From the NCBI RefSeq assembly GCF_000212735.1, contig NC_015510.1, forward strand, positions 1,860,001 through 1,924,000: a stretch of 64,000 bases of DNA, written 5' to 3'. Below are positions 39,686 to 47,632 of the stretch, in pieces (the stretch's first letter is position 1; the number at the start of each line of letters is the position of its first letter). The notes beneath the pieces were generated by a model that ran no database searches, was not told the origin of the DNA, and saw nothing but the letters and a program-made list of their open reading frames with translations. The DNA is from Haliscomenobacter hydrossis DSM 1100. Lineage in GTDB: Bacteria; Bacteroidota; Bacteroidia; Chitinophagales; Saprospiraceae. Made by a program: the position numbers and the translations under genes.

Positions 39686-41605
39686 ATGTACAGGCAGCTT
39701 TGGCTTATTGGTTTGGTGTTAATGGTATTAGGGGGCATTCGATTGCAAGCACAAACGCCTGGTCCGGTTAAAGAAGGCAGCCGGGTGAAGGTCAATTACT
39801 CCGACAAACTCTTATACGATAAAAGAGGGGAAACCACCATCCAGCGCTTAAAGGGCAATGTGGAGCTGAAACAAGACAGCGTGTACATGTATTGTGACTC
39901 GGCCATCATTGAAAATGAAACCCAGGTGTATGCCTACGGCAATGTGGTCATTCAACAAGGAGATTCTTTAAAAATATTTGCCGATGAAGCCCAATACGAC
40001 GGCGAATCCAAGATCGCGAATTTATTGGGCCGGGTCATTCTCGTCAACGGTGATCGTAAACTCTACACCCGCCGCCTGGATTACCGGACCGATACCCGCG
40101 TGGCCTATTACACCAACAACGCCACGATGGTTAGCGATTCCCTTTCTTTGACTAGTAAAGTGGGGTATTATTACGTGGCAACCAAAGAAGCCCAATTTCG
40201 GGAAAAAGTCACCGCAGAAGGCCCGCGTTTTCGCCTCAAGGCCGACTCACTCAATTACAACACCGAGTCAAAAGTCGTCGATTTTCTGGGGCCAACCATC
40301 ATTACCACCGACAGCAGCAAGGTGTATTGTGAGGATGGGTTTTACGATACGGCCAACAACCGCGCCGAATTTTCAGGCAATGCCCAATACGTCAAAAACG
40401 ATCAACAAGCCGAGGCCGATACAATTACATACGACGACAACCTCAAGATTTATTCCCTGCGCGGCAACGCCCGCGTCGAAGACTCCACGCGGCTAGCCAT
40501 TGGTAACTTGATCCGCTACGATGAACTACAAGACACCACCTTTTTGCAGGGTAACGCCCGCTACCGCGAAAAAGAGCAGGACATCAACTCCGAAATCATC
40601 AGCTACAACCGCAAAAAAGGAACCTTCAAAACCCTGGGCAGAACCTTCATCAGTGACCCCCCAAATTTGATGGAAGCCGATCAAATTGGATTTGATGACG
40701 CGACCGGTTTTGGCTTGGCCACCGGCAACGTGATGTGGCGGGACACAGCGGCAGAGCTTTCTATCAATTCTGCCCGAGCAGAATATGGGAAAAAAACCGA
40801 TTACCTGAAAGCCACCGGAGGCCCCAAAGGGCGACCGGAATTGATCACCATTGCGGAGGGGGATTCCCTGTTTTTGTCCGCCGACACCCTTTTGGCCGTG
40901 AAAGACACCTTGATCACCACGAAGTCCGACACCTTGCAGGCTGCTCAGCGAGATACTGTTCAAGCGGATAGCAACCGGATTTTACACGCCTATCACAATG
41001 CCCGGATTTTCAAAAAAGATTTTCAAGCGGTGTGTGACTCCCTGGTCTATTCTACCCGCGATTCACTTTTTGCCCTCTATGGCAATCCCATCGTTTGGTC
41101 AGACACCAGCCAGTTTACGGCGGATACCATGTACATTACCCTGAAAAACAAGAAGATTGATAAAATCATCATGCGTAGCAATTCTTTTATCATCGTCATT
41201 TCAGATGGGACATATTTCAACCAGATCAAGGCACGAAATGTCGTCTCGCATTTTGTGGAAAGCAACCTCAAACGGATGGATGCCTTTGGGAATGCCGAAG
41301 TCATCTATTATGCCAAAGACGACGGTGGAGCTTACGTAGGCGTCAATAAAACCGAGTGCAGCGAAATGGTCATCCGCTTCGGGGCAAAAAATGCCGTGGA
41401 GAAAATCACCTTCATCACCGAACCCAAATCTACCTTAAGTCCCATGGGTACAACCAACCACCGCAGCCTGCGTTTGAAGGGATTCCGCTGGGAGGTAAAC
41501 ACCCGTCCACTCAAACGAGAAGACATTTTTCTGGTATTCGGTACCCAAAACCGTACACAACCTGCAAACCGAATCAAGATCAACACCGATGAAGAAGAGA
41601 AATAA
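39686..41605 (+). CDS. OstA-like (LptA/LptD N-terminal domain) protein
   Basis: 639 aa with a signal peptide (MYRQLWLIGLVLMVLGGIRL to QAQ). Repeated OstA-type beta-jellyroll strands: LKGNVELKQDSVYMYCDSA, VYAYGNVVIQQGDSLKIFAD, AEFSGNAQYVKNDQQAEAD, YSLRGNARVEDSTRLAIG, FLQGNARYREKEQDINSE. Such domains bridge the periplasm and shuttle lipopolysaccharide to the outer membrane. This type in Bacteroidota has several OstA repeats in one chain and no LptD barrel. It overlaps batE by 17 bp, so the two are co-expressed. Confidence 0.9.
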   Translation: MYRQLWLIGLVLMVLGGIRLQAQTPGPVKEGSRVKVNYSDKLLYDKRGETTIQRLKGNVELKQDSVYMYCDSAIIENETQVYAYGNVVIQQGDSLKIFADEAQYDGESKIANLLGRVILVNGDRKLYTRRLDYRTDTRVAYYTNNATMVSDSLSLTSKVGYYYVATKEAQFREKVTAEGPRFRLKADSLNYNTESKVVDFLGPTIITTDSSKVYCEDGFYDTANNRAEFSGNAQYVKNDQQAEADTITYDDNLKIYSLRGNARVEDSTRLAIGNLIRYDELQDTTFLQGNARYREKEQDINSEIISYNRKKGTFKTLGRTFISDPPNLMEADQIGFDDATGFGLATGNVMWRDTAAELSINSARAEYGKKTDYLKATGGPKGRPELITIAEGDSLFLSADTLLAVKDTLITTKSDTLQAAQRDTVQADSNRILHAYHNARIFKKDFQAVCDSLVYSTRDSLFALYGNPIVWSDTSQFTADTMYITLKNKKIDKIIMRSNSFIIVISDGTYFNQIKARNVVSHFVESNLKRMDAFGNAEVIYYAKDDGGAYVGVNKTECSEMVIRFGAKNAVEKITFITEPKSTLSPMGTTNHRSLRLKGFRWEVNTRPLKREDIFLVFGTQNRTQPANRIKINTDEEEK

Positions 41606-42368
41606 CCGTTTTTTGAGCCTCCATTGGATGTCCTTGTTCCTGCTTGTTTTTGGTTTTTCGAACCTGGCAGCAGCGCAAAGCCCCACCCAGATTGCCCAGC
41701 AAGCCCAAGAATCCTATCAACAAGGCAATTACCCCGCAGCGGTTCAAGCGTATAAAAAACTCATTGCGGCCGGATACCACAATGCTGCCCTGTCTTTTAA
41801 CCTGGGCAATGCCTGTTTTAGGGCGGGTAAATTGGGTGAAGCGGTATTGTACTACGAAAAAGCCTTAGCCCTCAAGCCCAACGATGAAGCCACACTGGCC
41901 AACCTTGAGCTGGTGCGTGGAGAACTGACCGACCAAATTGATCATACCAGCGCCCCGGAATGGTGGGACTGGCTGTTGCAACCCCAATGGATCATGCGCC
42001 CCAATGCCTGGGCGGTGTTGTTTGCCGTCTTGATCTGGCTGGGTATGGGTAGCTTTTGGCTATTGCGTCGTCAGACCGCCAAACCCTGGCTACGCTGGGC
42101 CGCCAGAGGAATTTTGGGCTTGTCTATCCTGGTGCTCGCAGCCGCAGCATTCAGCTATTGGAACAGCTACCACAATCCAACCGGCGTCATTCTGAGCAAA
42201 GAAACCACCCTGCGCATCGGGCCTGAAAAAGCCAGTCCAGCGATTCGTAAGCTACACGAAGGCACCAAAGTGGCGTATCTGGATAAAATCGGCACCTGGG
42301 ACAAGGTGCGGCTGTCGAATGGGCAGGAGGGCTGGTTGGAAGGGAAGAGTACGGGGCGGATTCGGTGA
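41589..42368 (+). CDS. batE: BatE-like TPR and SH3-domain protein
   Basis: 259 aa. Signal peptide/anchor (about 12-30), then TPR units at about 33-110 (SYQQGNYPAAVQAYKKLIAA, LGNACFRAGKLGEAVLYYEK), two membrane helices (about 138-155 and 165-185) and a C-terminal SH3 domain (ILSKETTLRIGPEKASPAIR, then VRLSNGQEGWLEG). This matches BatE of the Bat (aerotolerance/MoxR-linked) operon. The other bat genes are not here; it is coupled to the OstA-like gene. Confidence 0.88.
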   Translation: MKKRNNRFLSLHWMSLFLLVFGFSNLAAAQSPTQIAQQAQESYQQGNYPAAVQAYKKLIAAGYHNAALSFNLGNACFRAGKLGEAVLYYEKALALKPNDEATLANLELVRGELTDQIDHTSAPEWWDWLLQPQWIMRPNAWAVLFAVLIWLGMGSFWLLRRQTAKPWLRWAARGILGLSILVLAAAAFSYWNSYHNPTGVILSKETTLRIGPEKASPAIRKLHEGTKVAYLDKIGTWDKVRLSNGQEGWLEGKSTGRIR

Positions 42369-42375
42369 ACAATTC

Positions 42376-43122
42376 TCACTCAACCTTCGACAAAAAAGGA
42401 AAATTGCTGCGTACCATCAATGACAATTCACTTTGAGGTTCTGCCGCTTCTTGGAGTAGGTTAAGCGAGATCAGGTCTCCTTTAGCTGCATGTCTAGCAA
42501 TGTCTCTGATCAATTGTAGCCATTTAAGCCGATATTCATTGAGGTCATCTCTATCAAGACCTAACCTTAAAATTGTTAGTTCTCCTTTTTTGTCTTTAGC
42601 TTTTGGAATTTCTTGGTCAAAATAAATGTGATCTTCTGGATTGTCGTTAGCGGGATCAATGATTAGAGGTTCTTCCAAATGTAAATTGGTGAAATGATGA
42701 TGAGATTTGATTCTTTTTGAGTCATCAGTCAATGGAAAAAAATTACGCTTGTACTTTTGGTTACAAATTTGGCAAGAAAAATATAGGTTTTCGAAATCAT
42801 AGGCTAACCAATAGTACCCGGGAGTAATGAGTGAAGCATCTGGATCAATTTGATATCCTCCTTTGGGTCGAAAATGTTCTACATCACCATGCGCAATATG
42901 TCTTACAAAAGATTCGCAGAAACAGCATTTTTTATTTTGGACACTTATCAAGGCCTCTTTTACGCTTGCATGTCCATAGATGGCTGAGTCAAAAGTAAAT
43001 GTTCTTACCCCTTTTTCATGATCAGCATTCAATGCTTGAGTAGCTAGACTACCTTTGCTTTGGGGATTCTTTTGATCCAATATCTTCGGTGTTGAGATGG
43101 TCGATTTATCTATCTTGATCAT
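42376..43122 (-). CDS. HNH nuclease, PtuB-like (Septu-type defence)
   Basis: 248 aa of the TIGR02646/PtuB type. Zinc-binding cysteines C66-x-x-C69 precede the nuclease motif VEHFRPKGGY (H83, R85, K87), and a second pair C117-x-x-C120 lies in CQICNQKYKRNFFPL. In Septu systems the HNH protein degrades nucleic acid when its partner PtuA ATPase is triggered by phage. Here it is encoded nine bases after such an ATPase gene. No third gene or reverse transcriptase is near, so it is not an Ec78-type retron. Confidence 0.88.
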   Translation of the reverse strand: MIKIDKSTISTPKILDQKNPQSKGSLATQALNADHEKGVRTFTFDSAIYGHASVKEALISVQNKKCCFCESFVRHIAHGDVEHFRPKGGYQIDPDASLITPGYYWLAYDFENLYFSCQICNQKYKRNFFPLTDDSKRIKSHHHFTNLHLEEPLIIDPANDNPEDHIYFDQEIPKAKDKKGELTILRLGLDRDDLNEYRLKWLQLIRDIARHAAKGDLISLNLLQEAAEPQSELSLMVRSNFPFLSKVE

Positions 43123-43131
43123 AAAATAATA

Positions 43132-44430
43132 TCAAAAAGCCGTTTTTTCTTCTTTTTTCAACCGTTTCAAGTGCTCAACAATCCGCTGACCTAGGGAACT
43201 ATCTTCCGGCACAAGCGTCCCAAATTCCTCGTCTAATTGGATAAGCTCTTCTTGCTCTACAGCGTTGAGTTCTGATTTTCGGATTAATTCTCTACGGCGC
43301 TCATATTTATCTTGAGCATCTAAACCATATTTTTCATGGATGCCAAAAACCTCCTCCAGCCAATATTGATAAGACTTTTCGTCCTCCGATAATATCGGAT
43401 ACCCCTCCGCCAATTTACTATCTCCATTCGGCTTCACCAATTTATGAATCCAGGCCCCATCAACTGAACCTACCACAAACGGCGAGTGAGTACTGATGAA
43501 AATTTGTGCATTGGGGAAAAGGCGTTGCACTACGGGCAAAACTTTCCGTTGCCAGGCCGGATGCATGTGCACTTCAATTTCGTCAAGAAACAGGATGAAG
43601 TTGCGGTCGAAAACGGGGGTGTCATTTTCCCATTTTACGCGATCCATGCGCATGAGGAGGTCGGCAATCCAGGAAATGATGCTTTTAAGTCCGTCGGGGA
43701 GTTGGTTGAAATCTAATTCTTCCTGATCCACTGCTAGTGTTACATTATAAGGCTTGGTTTTTACCTGAAACCGAATCGATTTTTGGATGATCTGGGAAAT
43801 AGTACTTTCCAACTTGGCCATAATTTGGCGCAGTTGTTCTGTTTCTGCCAAATTTCCACTTACTTGAGCAAGCGCTTGACCAGCGATGTTATTGGCAATC
43901 CATTGCAAAATGTTCTCTGGCTGAATGGACTGCCGAAAATCTAAAGCATGTTCAAAAGGGTGACTATCGATTTCTTTAATACCAATGATAGAAGCGTGAT
44001 CAAAGCGACGATGACCAGAATACGCAAAAAAGGCAATTCCAAAAGGTTCTTGCTTATAATCAATATATGGCAGAGTATACTTTTTAGCAATCAATTGATT
44101 TTTTCTTAATACTTGACCGCCTTTATCTTTTAAAAAAATAGTCGATTCTGCAAGATTTGCTAAGAAGTGCGTATCGCCTTCGCTTAATGTTAAATTGAGG
44201 CTAACATTATTGTCTTTACGAAATTTGTTCGAATACTTGCCCGCCTCTTGACTGAACAATACCGCCATCGCCTCCAACACCGTCGACTTCCCCGTCCCAT
44301 TCTCCCCCGTCAAAATATGAATCTCCGCCTTATCCTCCATCCCCGCAGGTTTTTCAGGAAAAGTCAGTGTCAAATCGCCAAAGGGGCCAATTTGATGCAT
44401 TTCCAGTTCGGTGATGCGGAGTATAGACAT
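43132..44430 (-). CDS. AAA_21-type ATPase, PtuA-like (Septu-type defence)
   Basis: 432 aa, an ABC/SMC-like ATPase. Walker A is GENGTGKST (42-50); the ABC Walker B FILFLDEIEVHMHPAW lies near residue 285 and is followed by the switch His region (IFISTHSPFVV). The C-terminus is charged and helical (KYERRRELIRKSELNAVEQE), as in PtuA. With the downstream HNH gene it forms the two-gene Septu layout. A TATTTTTG (CAAAAATA at 44449-44456 on the plus strand) matching the -7 box lies 18-25 bp upstream of its start codon; no good -33 box accompanies it. Confidence 0.88.
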   Translation of the reverse strand: MSILRITELEMHQIGPFGDLTLTFPEKPAGMEDKAEIHILTGENGTGKSTVLEAMAVLFSQEAGKYSNKFRKDNNVSLNLTLSEGDTHFLANLAESTIFLKDKGGQVLRKNQLIAKKYTLPYIDYKQEPFGIAFFAYSGHRRFDHASIIGIKEIDSHPFEHALDFRQSIQPENILQWIANNIAGQALAQVSGNLAETEQLRQIMAKLESTISQIIQKSIRFQVKTKPYNVTLAVDQEELDFNQLPDGLKSIISWIADLLMRMDRVKWENDTPVFDRNFILFLDEIEVHMHPAWQRKVLPVVQRLFPNAQIFISTHSPFVVGSVDGAWIHKLVKPNGDSKLAEGYPILSEDEKSYQYWLEEVFGIHEKYGLDAQDKYERRRELIRKSELNAVEQEELIQLDEEFGTLVPEDSSLGQRIVEHLKRLKKEEKTAF

Positions 44431-44489
44431 GTGCGCAATGGTTTAATACAAAAATACACTTTCCTGCCAAATTTTCCTAGCCACCCCAA

Positions 44490-44549
44490 CCCACGAATTT
44501 ATTCGTGGGAGGGCACACAGATCAAACCCCATGACTTCAGTCGTGGGTT
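44490..44549. repeat. Two hairpin repeats of the CCCACGA...TCGTGGG type
   Basis: CCCACGAATTTATTCGTGGG (44490-44509) is a perfect 20-bp palindrome. A second stem, AACCCCATGACT with AGTCGTGGGTT (44525-44549), shares the CCCACGAC theme. Such hairpins are usual at the ends of IS200/IS605 elements and near RAYT genes; no transposase is present here. Confidence 0.75.
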
Positions 44550-44570
44550 GTATCCAGCGCGGAAGCAGCT

Positions 44571-44608
44571 CACAAAAGAAAAGCCCTGCTTCTCGGAAGG
44601 AGCAGGGC
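44571..44608 (-). terminator. Terminator of the rplU-rpmA operon
   Basis: On the minus strand GCCCTGCT and AGCAGGGC enclose a ten-base loop, followed by TTTTCTTTTGTG. It is the expected Rho-independent signal after the L27 gene. Confidence 0.88.
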
Positions 44609-44648
44609 CTAAAATATAAAGCTATGAAAACTAAACTTGTTGTAAGGA

Positions 44649-45296
44649 TTACTCCTCTACGCGGCCGCCTTTCAGCTCATCCTGGTAAGCTTCCAGTTCT
44701 GCCCACTGAGCAGCATCAGCCATTGCGGCTTGTTTGCCCCAGGTGGCAGGATCGTGGATGCGGAAACGAGGACCAGCCTCATCCAAAATAGCTTCCAGCG
44801 TTTCGATTGGTGCAGCAGCCAATTGTGCCCAGGTCGTGATGTCCGCAGCATGCATCAGCTCTTCGATTTTTGGGCCAATGCCCTCAACCAATTTCAGGTC
44901 GTCTTGCTTTACCTTTTTGCCGCTAGGCAAAGTAATGGAAGACGATTTGGTTGCTTTTGCAGGTTTTTCAGCTACTTCAGCCACTACCTCTGCTACTTCT
45001 TCAATGACCACTACTGTTGGAGCAGAAGTAGCCTCTACAGTCTCCCAGGGAAGAATGCCCACGTAAGTGCGGTCTTTCTTTGACTTGGAGAAAAACACGG
45101 TACCCGTTACTTGCGCGTGCAGGGTAAAATCTTTACCCATGTATACATTTTCACCAGGGTGGAACTTGGTACCACGCTGACGAACGAGGATGTTGCCTGC
45201 TTTAGCATACTGGCCGCCGAACAACTTTACGCCGAGACGTTTACTGTGGCTATCCCGTCCGTTGTCGGAACTACCGACGCCTTTTTTATGTGCCAT
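44649..45296 (-). CDS. rpmA: Ribosomal protein L27 with a fused C-terminal HhH-type domain
   Basis: 215 aa; ordinary L27 is about 85 aa. Residues 1-85 are canonical L27 ([40 protein letters not shown]). A linker rich in V, E, A and K follows (about 86-125). Residues about 130-210 form a helix-hairpin-helix-type domain ([20 protein letters not shown], then [19 protein letters not shown]). I recall this domain as an extension of L21 in Bacteroidota; here L21 is short and the domain is on L27. It assembles into the 50S subunit near the peptidyl-transferase centre. Follows rplU by 23 bp. Confidence 0.95.
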   Translation of the reverse strand: MAHKKGVGSSDNGRDSHSKRLGVKLFGGQYAKAGNILVRQRGTKFHPGENVYMGKDFTLHAQVTGTVFFSKSKKDRTYVGILPWETVEATSAPTVVVIEEVAEVVAEVAEKPAKATKSSSITLPSGKKVKQDDLKLVEGIGPKIEELMHAADITTWAQLAAAPIETLEAILDEAGPRFRIHDPATWGKQAAMADAAQWAELEAYQDELKGGRVEE

Positions 45297-45319
45297 GACG
45301 AATTGCTTTTAAGTTTGGA

Positions 45320-45631
45320 TTAACCAGCGATGCTGTCAATTTTGATTTTGGTGAAAGACTGACGGTGACCGTTTTTAACGCGGTAGCCTTTCCGTCTTTT
45401 CTTTTTGAATACGACCACTTTATCACCTTTCTGATGGCCGATTACCGTTGCATTGACTTTGGCATCGCCAACGAAAGGCTTGCCAATCTGCACTGCGCCG
45501 TTGTTCTCAATCAGTTGAACCTGATCGAAGGAAACACCGTCGCCTGCACTTGCGTCTAGCTGGTGGACGAAGAGCTCTTGCCCTTCCTCAACTTTGAATT
45601 GTTGACCAGCTATCGTTACGATTGCAAACAT
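45320..45631 (-). CDS. rplU: Ribosomal protein L21
   Basis: 103 aa from the ATG at 45631 (MFAIVTIAGQQFKVEEGQEL); a frame extending upstream to 45673 overlaps the promoter and is rejected. Typical L21 sequence: DQVQLIENNGAVQIGKPFV and VVVFKKKRRKGYRVKNGHRQ, which binds 23S rRNA. First gene of the rplU-rpmA operon. Unlike many Bacteroidota L21 proteins it has no C-terminal extension. Confidence 0.97.
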   Translation of the reverse strand: MFAIVTIAGQQFKVEEGQELFVHQLDASAGDGVSFDQVQLIENNGAVQIGKPFVGDAKVNATVIGHQKGDKVVVFKKKRRKGYRVKNGHRQSFTKIKIDSIAG

Positions 45632-45670
45632 GATGAATGAATTTTTATTGCTTTTTGAAGAAATTGGCTG

Positions 45671-45700
45671 CAAAGATAAAGCTTTGTTGCAGATTGCAAA
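45671..45700 (-). promoter_or_regulatory. Bacteroidota-type promoter of rplU-rpmA
   Basis: Reading the minus strand: TTTG (45700-45697), an 18-base spacer, and TATCTTTG (45678-45671), which fits the -33/-7 consensus TTTG...TAnnTTTG. It leaves a leader of about 35 bases before the rplU ATG. Confidence 0.7.
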
Positions 45701-45718
45701 ACGTTATTTGATTTTTTA

Positions 45719-45880
45719 GTTGAGAAGTTGAGGAGGTTGGGAAAGTTGAGGCTACCGCAAGAATGTGTTTGAGTGTGATATGTGCGTGTGAAGGTGTGCA
45801 TGCAGCATTCCAATTAGGTCTCTGTGGGATGTCGCTCGCGGCAGCCTCAACCTTCTCAACCTCCTCAACCTCCTCAACTA
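45719..45880. repeat. GTTGAGGAGGTTG-type palindromic repeat, copy 1
   Basis: AGTTGAGAAGTTGAGGAGG with GGCTACCGCAAG on the left is answered by GGCAGCCTCAACCTTCTC and CCTCCTCAAC on the right. A second copy at 56714-56821 has the same arms and the CTGCCGCAAGCGACA inner part. It fills the gap between rplU and the protease gene. Confidence 0.75.
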
Positions 45881-47113
45881 GATAATATCTTCCAACTTGA
45901 ATTCCTTTTTAATTTTTTCCCCATTCCGCACGATCACCAAACGCACCCTTTTCCCCAATTTGCCCCTAAACTTGTACATCAGGTCTTGCAATTTGAAAAA
46001 AGTGGTGGGTACACCGTTTACCGATTTGATCTCGTCGCCCGATACAATCCCTGCTTTGTCCGAAGGGCTGGAAGGCACGATGTCAAAAACGATGAACTTA
46101 GAAAGGCTTGGCCCCGAGGCCGTAATGAACAGCCCGCTGCGGTCGAACTCAAATTTCTTCTTATAATAAGGATTGGGCTGCAAAAACACCCGGTTGTGGA
46201 CATAATCGATGATCAGGTTGAAGCGATCCAGCAGTTGATTGCCGATGATCCCATTGCGGTTGTTCATGTACGTACTGTCTTCCACAATGGGGAGCTCCTG
46301 AAAATTGGTGAGCACTTCGTTAAAGGCATGTTCCGAAAAAGACATCGTACGCACCCGACCCAAATACCCATAAATGACCCCGCCTAGTCCCCGACCCAAC
46401 ACACTGCGGATCACTTTTTCAGGAATTTTCAGCCGTGGATCGGTATCGGTGTACAACAATAACGCAATGCTGGCTCCAGTGTCCATCAACAGTTTGGATT
46501 GAATGGTGGTATCGTTGTTGAGCCTGATTGAGGTAACGAGGTAGGGTTTGCTCCGGTGCATCTCCAAGGGTACTTCCGTAAAACGCCCTTTAGGCAACTG
46601 GAAAGTAGAGGGATCATATAAGGTGATGACTTGTTTGTAATAATTGATTCTGACAATGAAACGCCGAAAAAAATCCGCGCCGAGAATGCCGTGAATGTCG
46701 ATACCCGAAAATTCATCAAATTGGAAATAATCTTCCTCCAACACCAGAATTGAGCGCTGACTGGCCCGAAGGTCACCAATGCGGAAAGAAATGCCCCGAA
46801 CCAGGTAAGCGTATAAGTTTTGACTCAAGTCTGCACCGTAAATGGTGAAACGTTTTTGGTAATCGATTTGGAACAAGTCGGTAATTTCTCGTTTGGTCAG
46901 AATGGTATTTTCAGCGCCCGTATCAAAAATAAACTTCAGGGGAAAGATGTCATTGAACATTAATTTGATGACAATGAAATTGTTTTCGTAATCAAACGGA
47001 ATGTCAACATGGGTTTCCCCATTGAGAAAAACCAGGTCGTTTATCTGTCCTTCAGTCTTGGAAAAACATCCCCAACAAAGTAAAAAGGTGAGTAAAAAGG
47101 CAATAGGTTTCAT
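45878..47113 (-). CDS. Retropepsin-like aspartyl protease with C-terminal PDZ domain
   Basis: 411 aa with a signal peptide (MKPIAFLLTFLLCWGCFS; Cys16 might be lipidated, but the lipobox is poor). Two pepsin-type halves each carry a DTG: FIFDTGAENT (D64) and LLMDTGASI (near residue 207), so it can be an active single-chain protease. A PDZ domain ends the protein (about 340-405: KAGIVSGDEIKSVNGVPTTF, RVRLVIVRNGEKIKKEF). Members act in the periplasm; substrates are unknown. Single gene, with repeats on both sides. Confidence 0.9.
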   Translation of the reverse strand: MKPIAFLLTFLLCWGCFSKTEGQINDLVFLNGETHVDIPFDYENNFIVIKLMFNDIFPLKFIFDTGAENTILTKREITDLFQIDYQKRFTIYGADLSQNLYAYLVRGISFRIGDLRASQRSILVLEEDYFQFDEFSGIDIHGILGADFFRRFIVRINYYKQVITLYDPSTFQLPKGRFTEVPLEMHRSKPYLVTSIRLNNDTTIQSKLLMDTGASIALLLYTDTDPRLKIPEKVIRSVLGRGLGGVIYGYLGRVRTMSFSEHAFNEVLTNFQELPIVEDSTYMNNRNGIIGNQLLDRFNLIIDYVHNRVFLQPNPYYKKKFEFDRSGLFITASGPSLSKFIVFDIVPSSPSDKAGIVSGDEIKSVNGVPTTFFKLQDLMYKFRGKLGKRVRLVIVRNGEKIKKEFKLEDII

Positions 47114-47127
47114 ACAGTCAGGATTTA

Positions 47128-47323
47128 TGGGTTTGGGGGTTCGGGAGTTCGGGGGTTCGAGGGTTTGAGGGTTCGTGCGTTCGGGGGTTCGGGGGTTCGG
47201 GGGTTTGAGGTTGATGCGTTAAGTTTACCGATAAATCTTTGACATCCAACTCCGAACCATACCCCACGAACGCCCAAACCCTCGAACCCTCGAACCCCCG
47301 AACCCTCAACCCTTGAACCCTTA
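47128..47323. repeat. G-rich repeat with inverted C-rich arm, copy 2 (G-quadruplex candidate)
   Basis: The left arm (47128-47212) holds repeated GGGGGTTCGGG and GGGTTTGAGG units on the plus strand. The right arm (47247-47323) has the complementary CGAACCCTCGAACCCCCG type. It has the same architecture as 19589-19749. Confidence 0.8.
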
Positions 47324-47632
47324 CTCCCTTTTCGATTCACAATATAATTTGGTAAAACAAAATATCGCGAAAATCTTTTAGTCTCTTCTTGGTTTTTTCA
47401 TACTTATTTTAGACTTTTACCCCCGGTCAGTTAGTGTAAAGCACACACCATTTTGGGGAAAAATTCTATCCCAGCAAATAAGCGCAAGTTAAAATACGAA
47501 AAAAGACATTAGAAAAATTTGTTTGCAGTGAAAGATTCCTCTCTGTAAAGAGAGTATCCTATATCCGCCCTCAGCGAAGAAGGTGGTTTTTAACGATTAG
47601 CACAATTTTTTTTAACAAAACACTAATAATGT
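47324..47632. other. Upstream region of susC
   Basis: AT-rich leader of about 300 bp without a gene. A small hairpin CTCTC-TGTAAA-GAGAG lies at 47539-47554. I cannot find a convincing full -33/-7 promoter pair, although several TTTG and TA-rich motifs are present. Confidence 0.45.

Noticed and set aside
42376-44430. Retron of the Ec78 type
   Set aside because: PtuA/PtuB-like genes are present, but no reverse transcriptase or msr-msd-like region is near.
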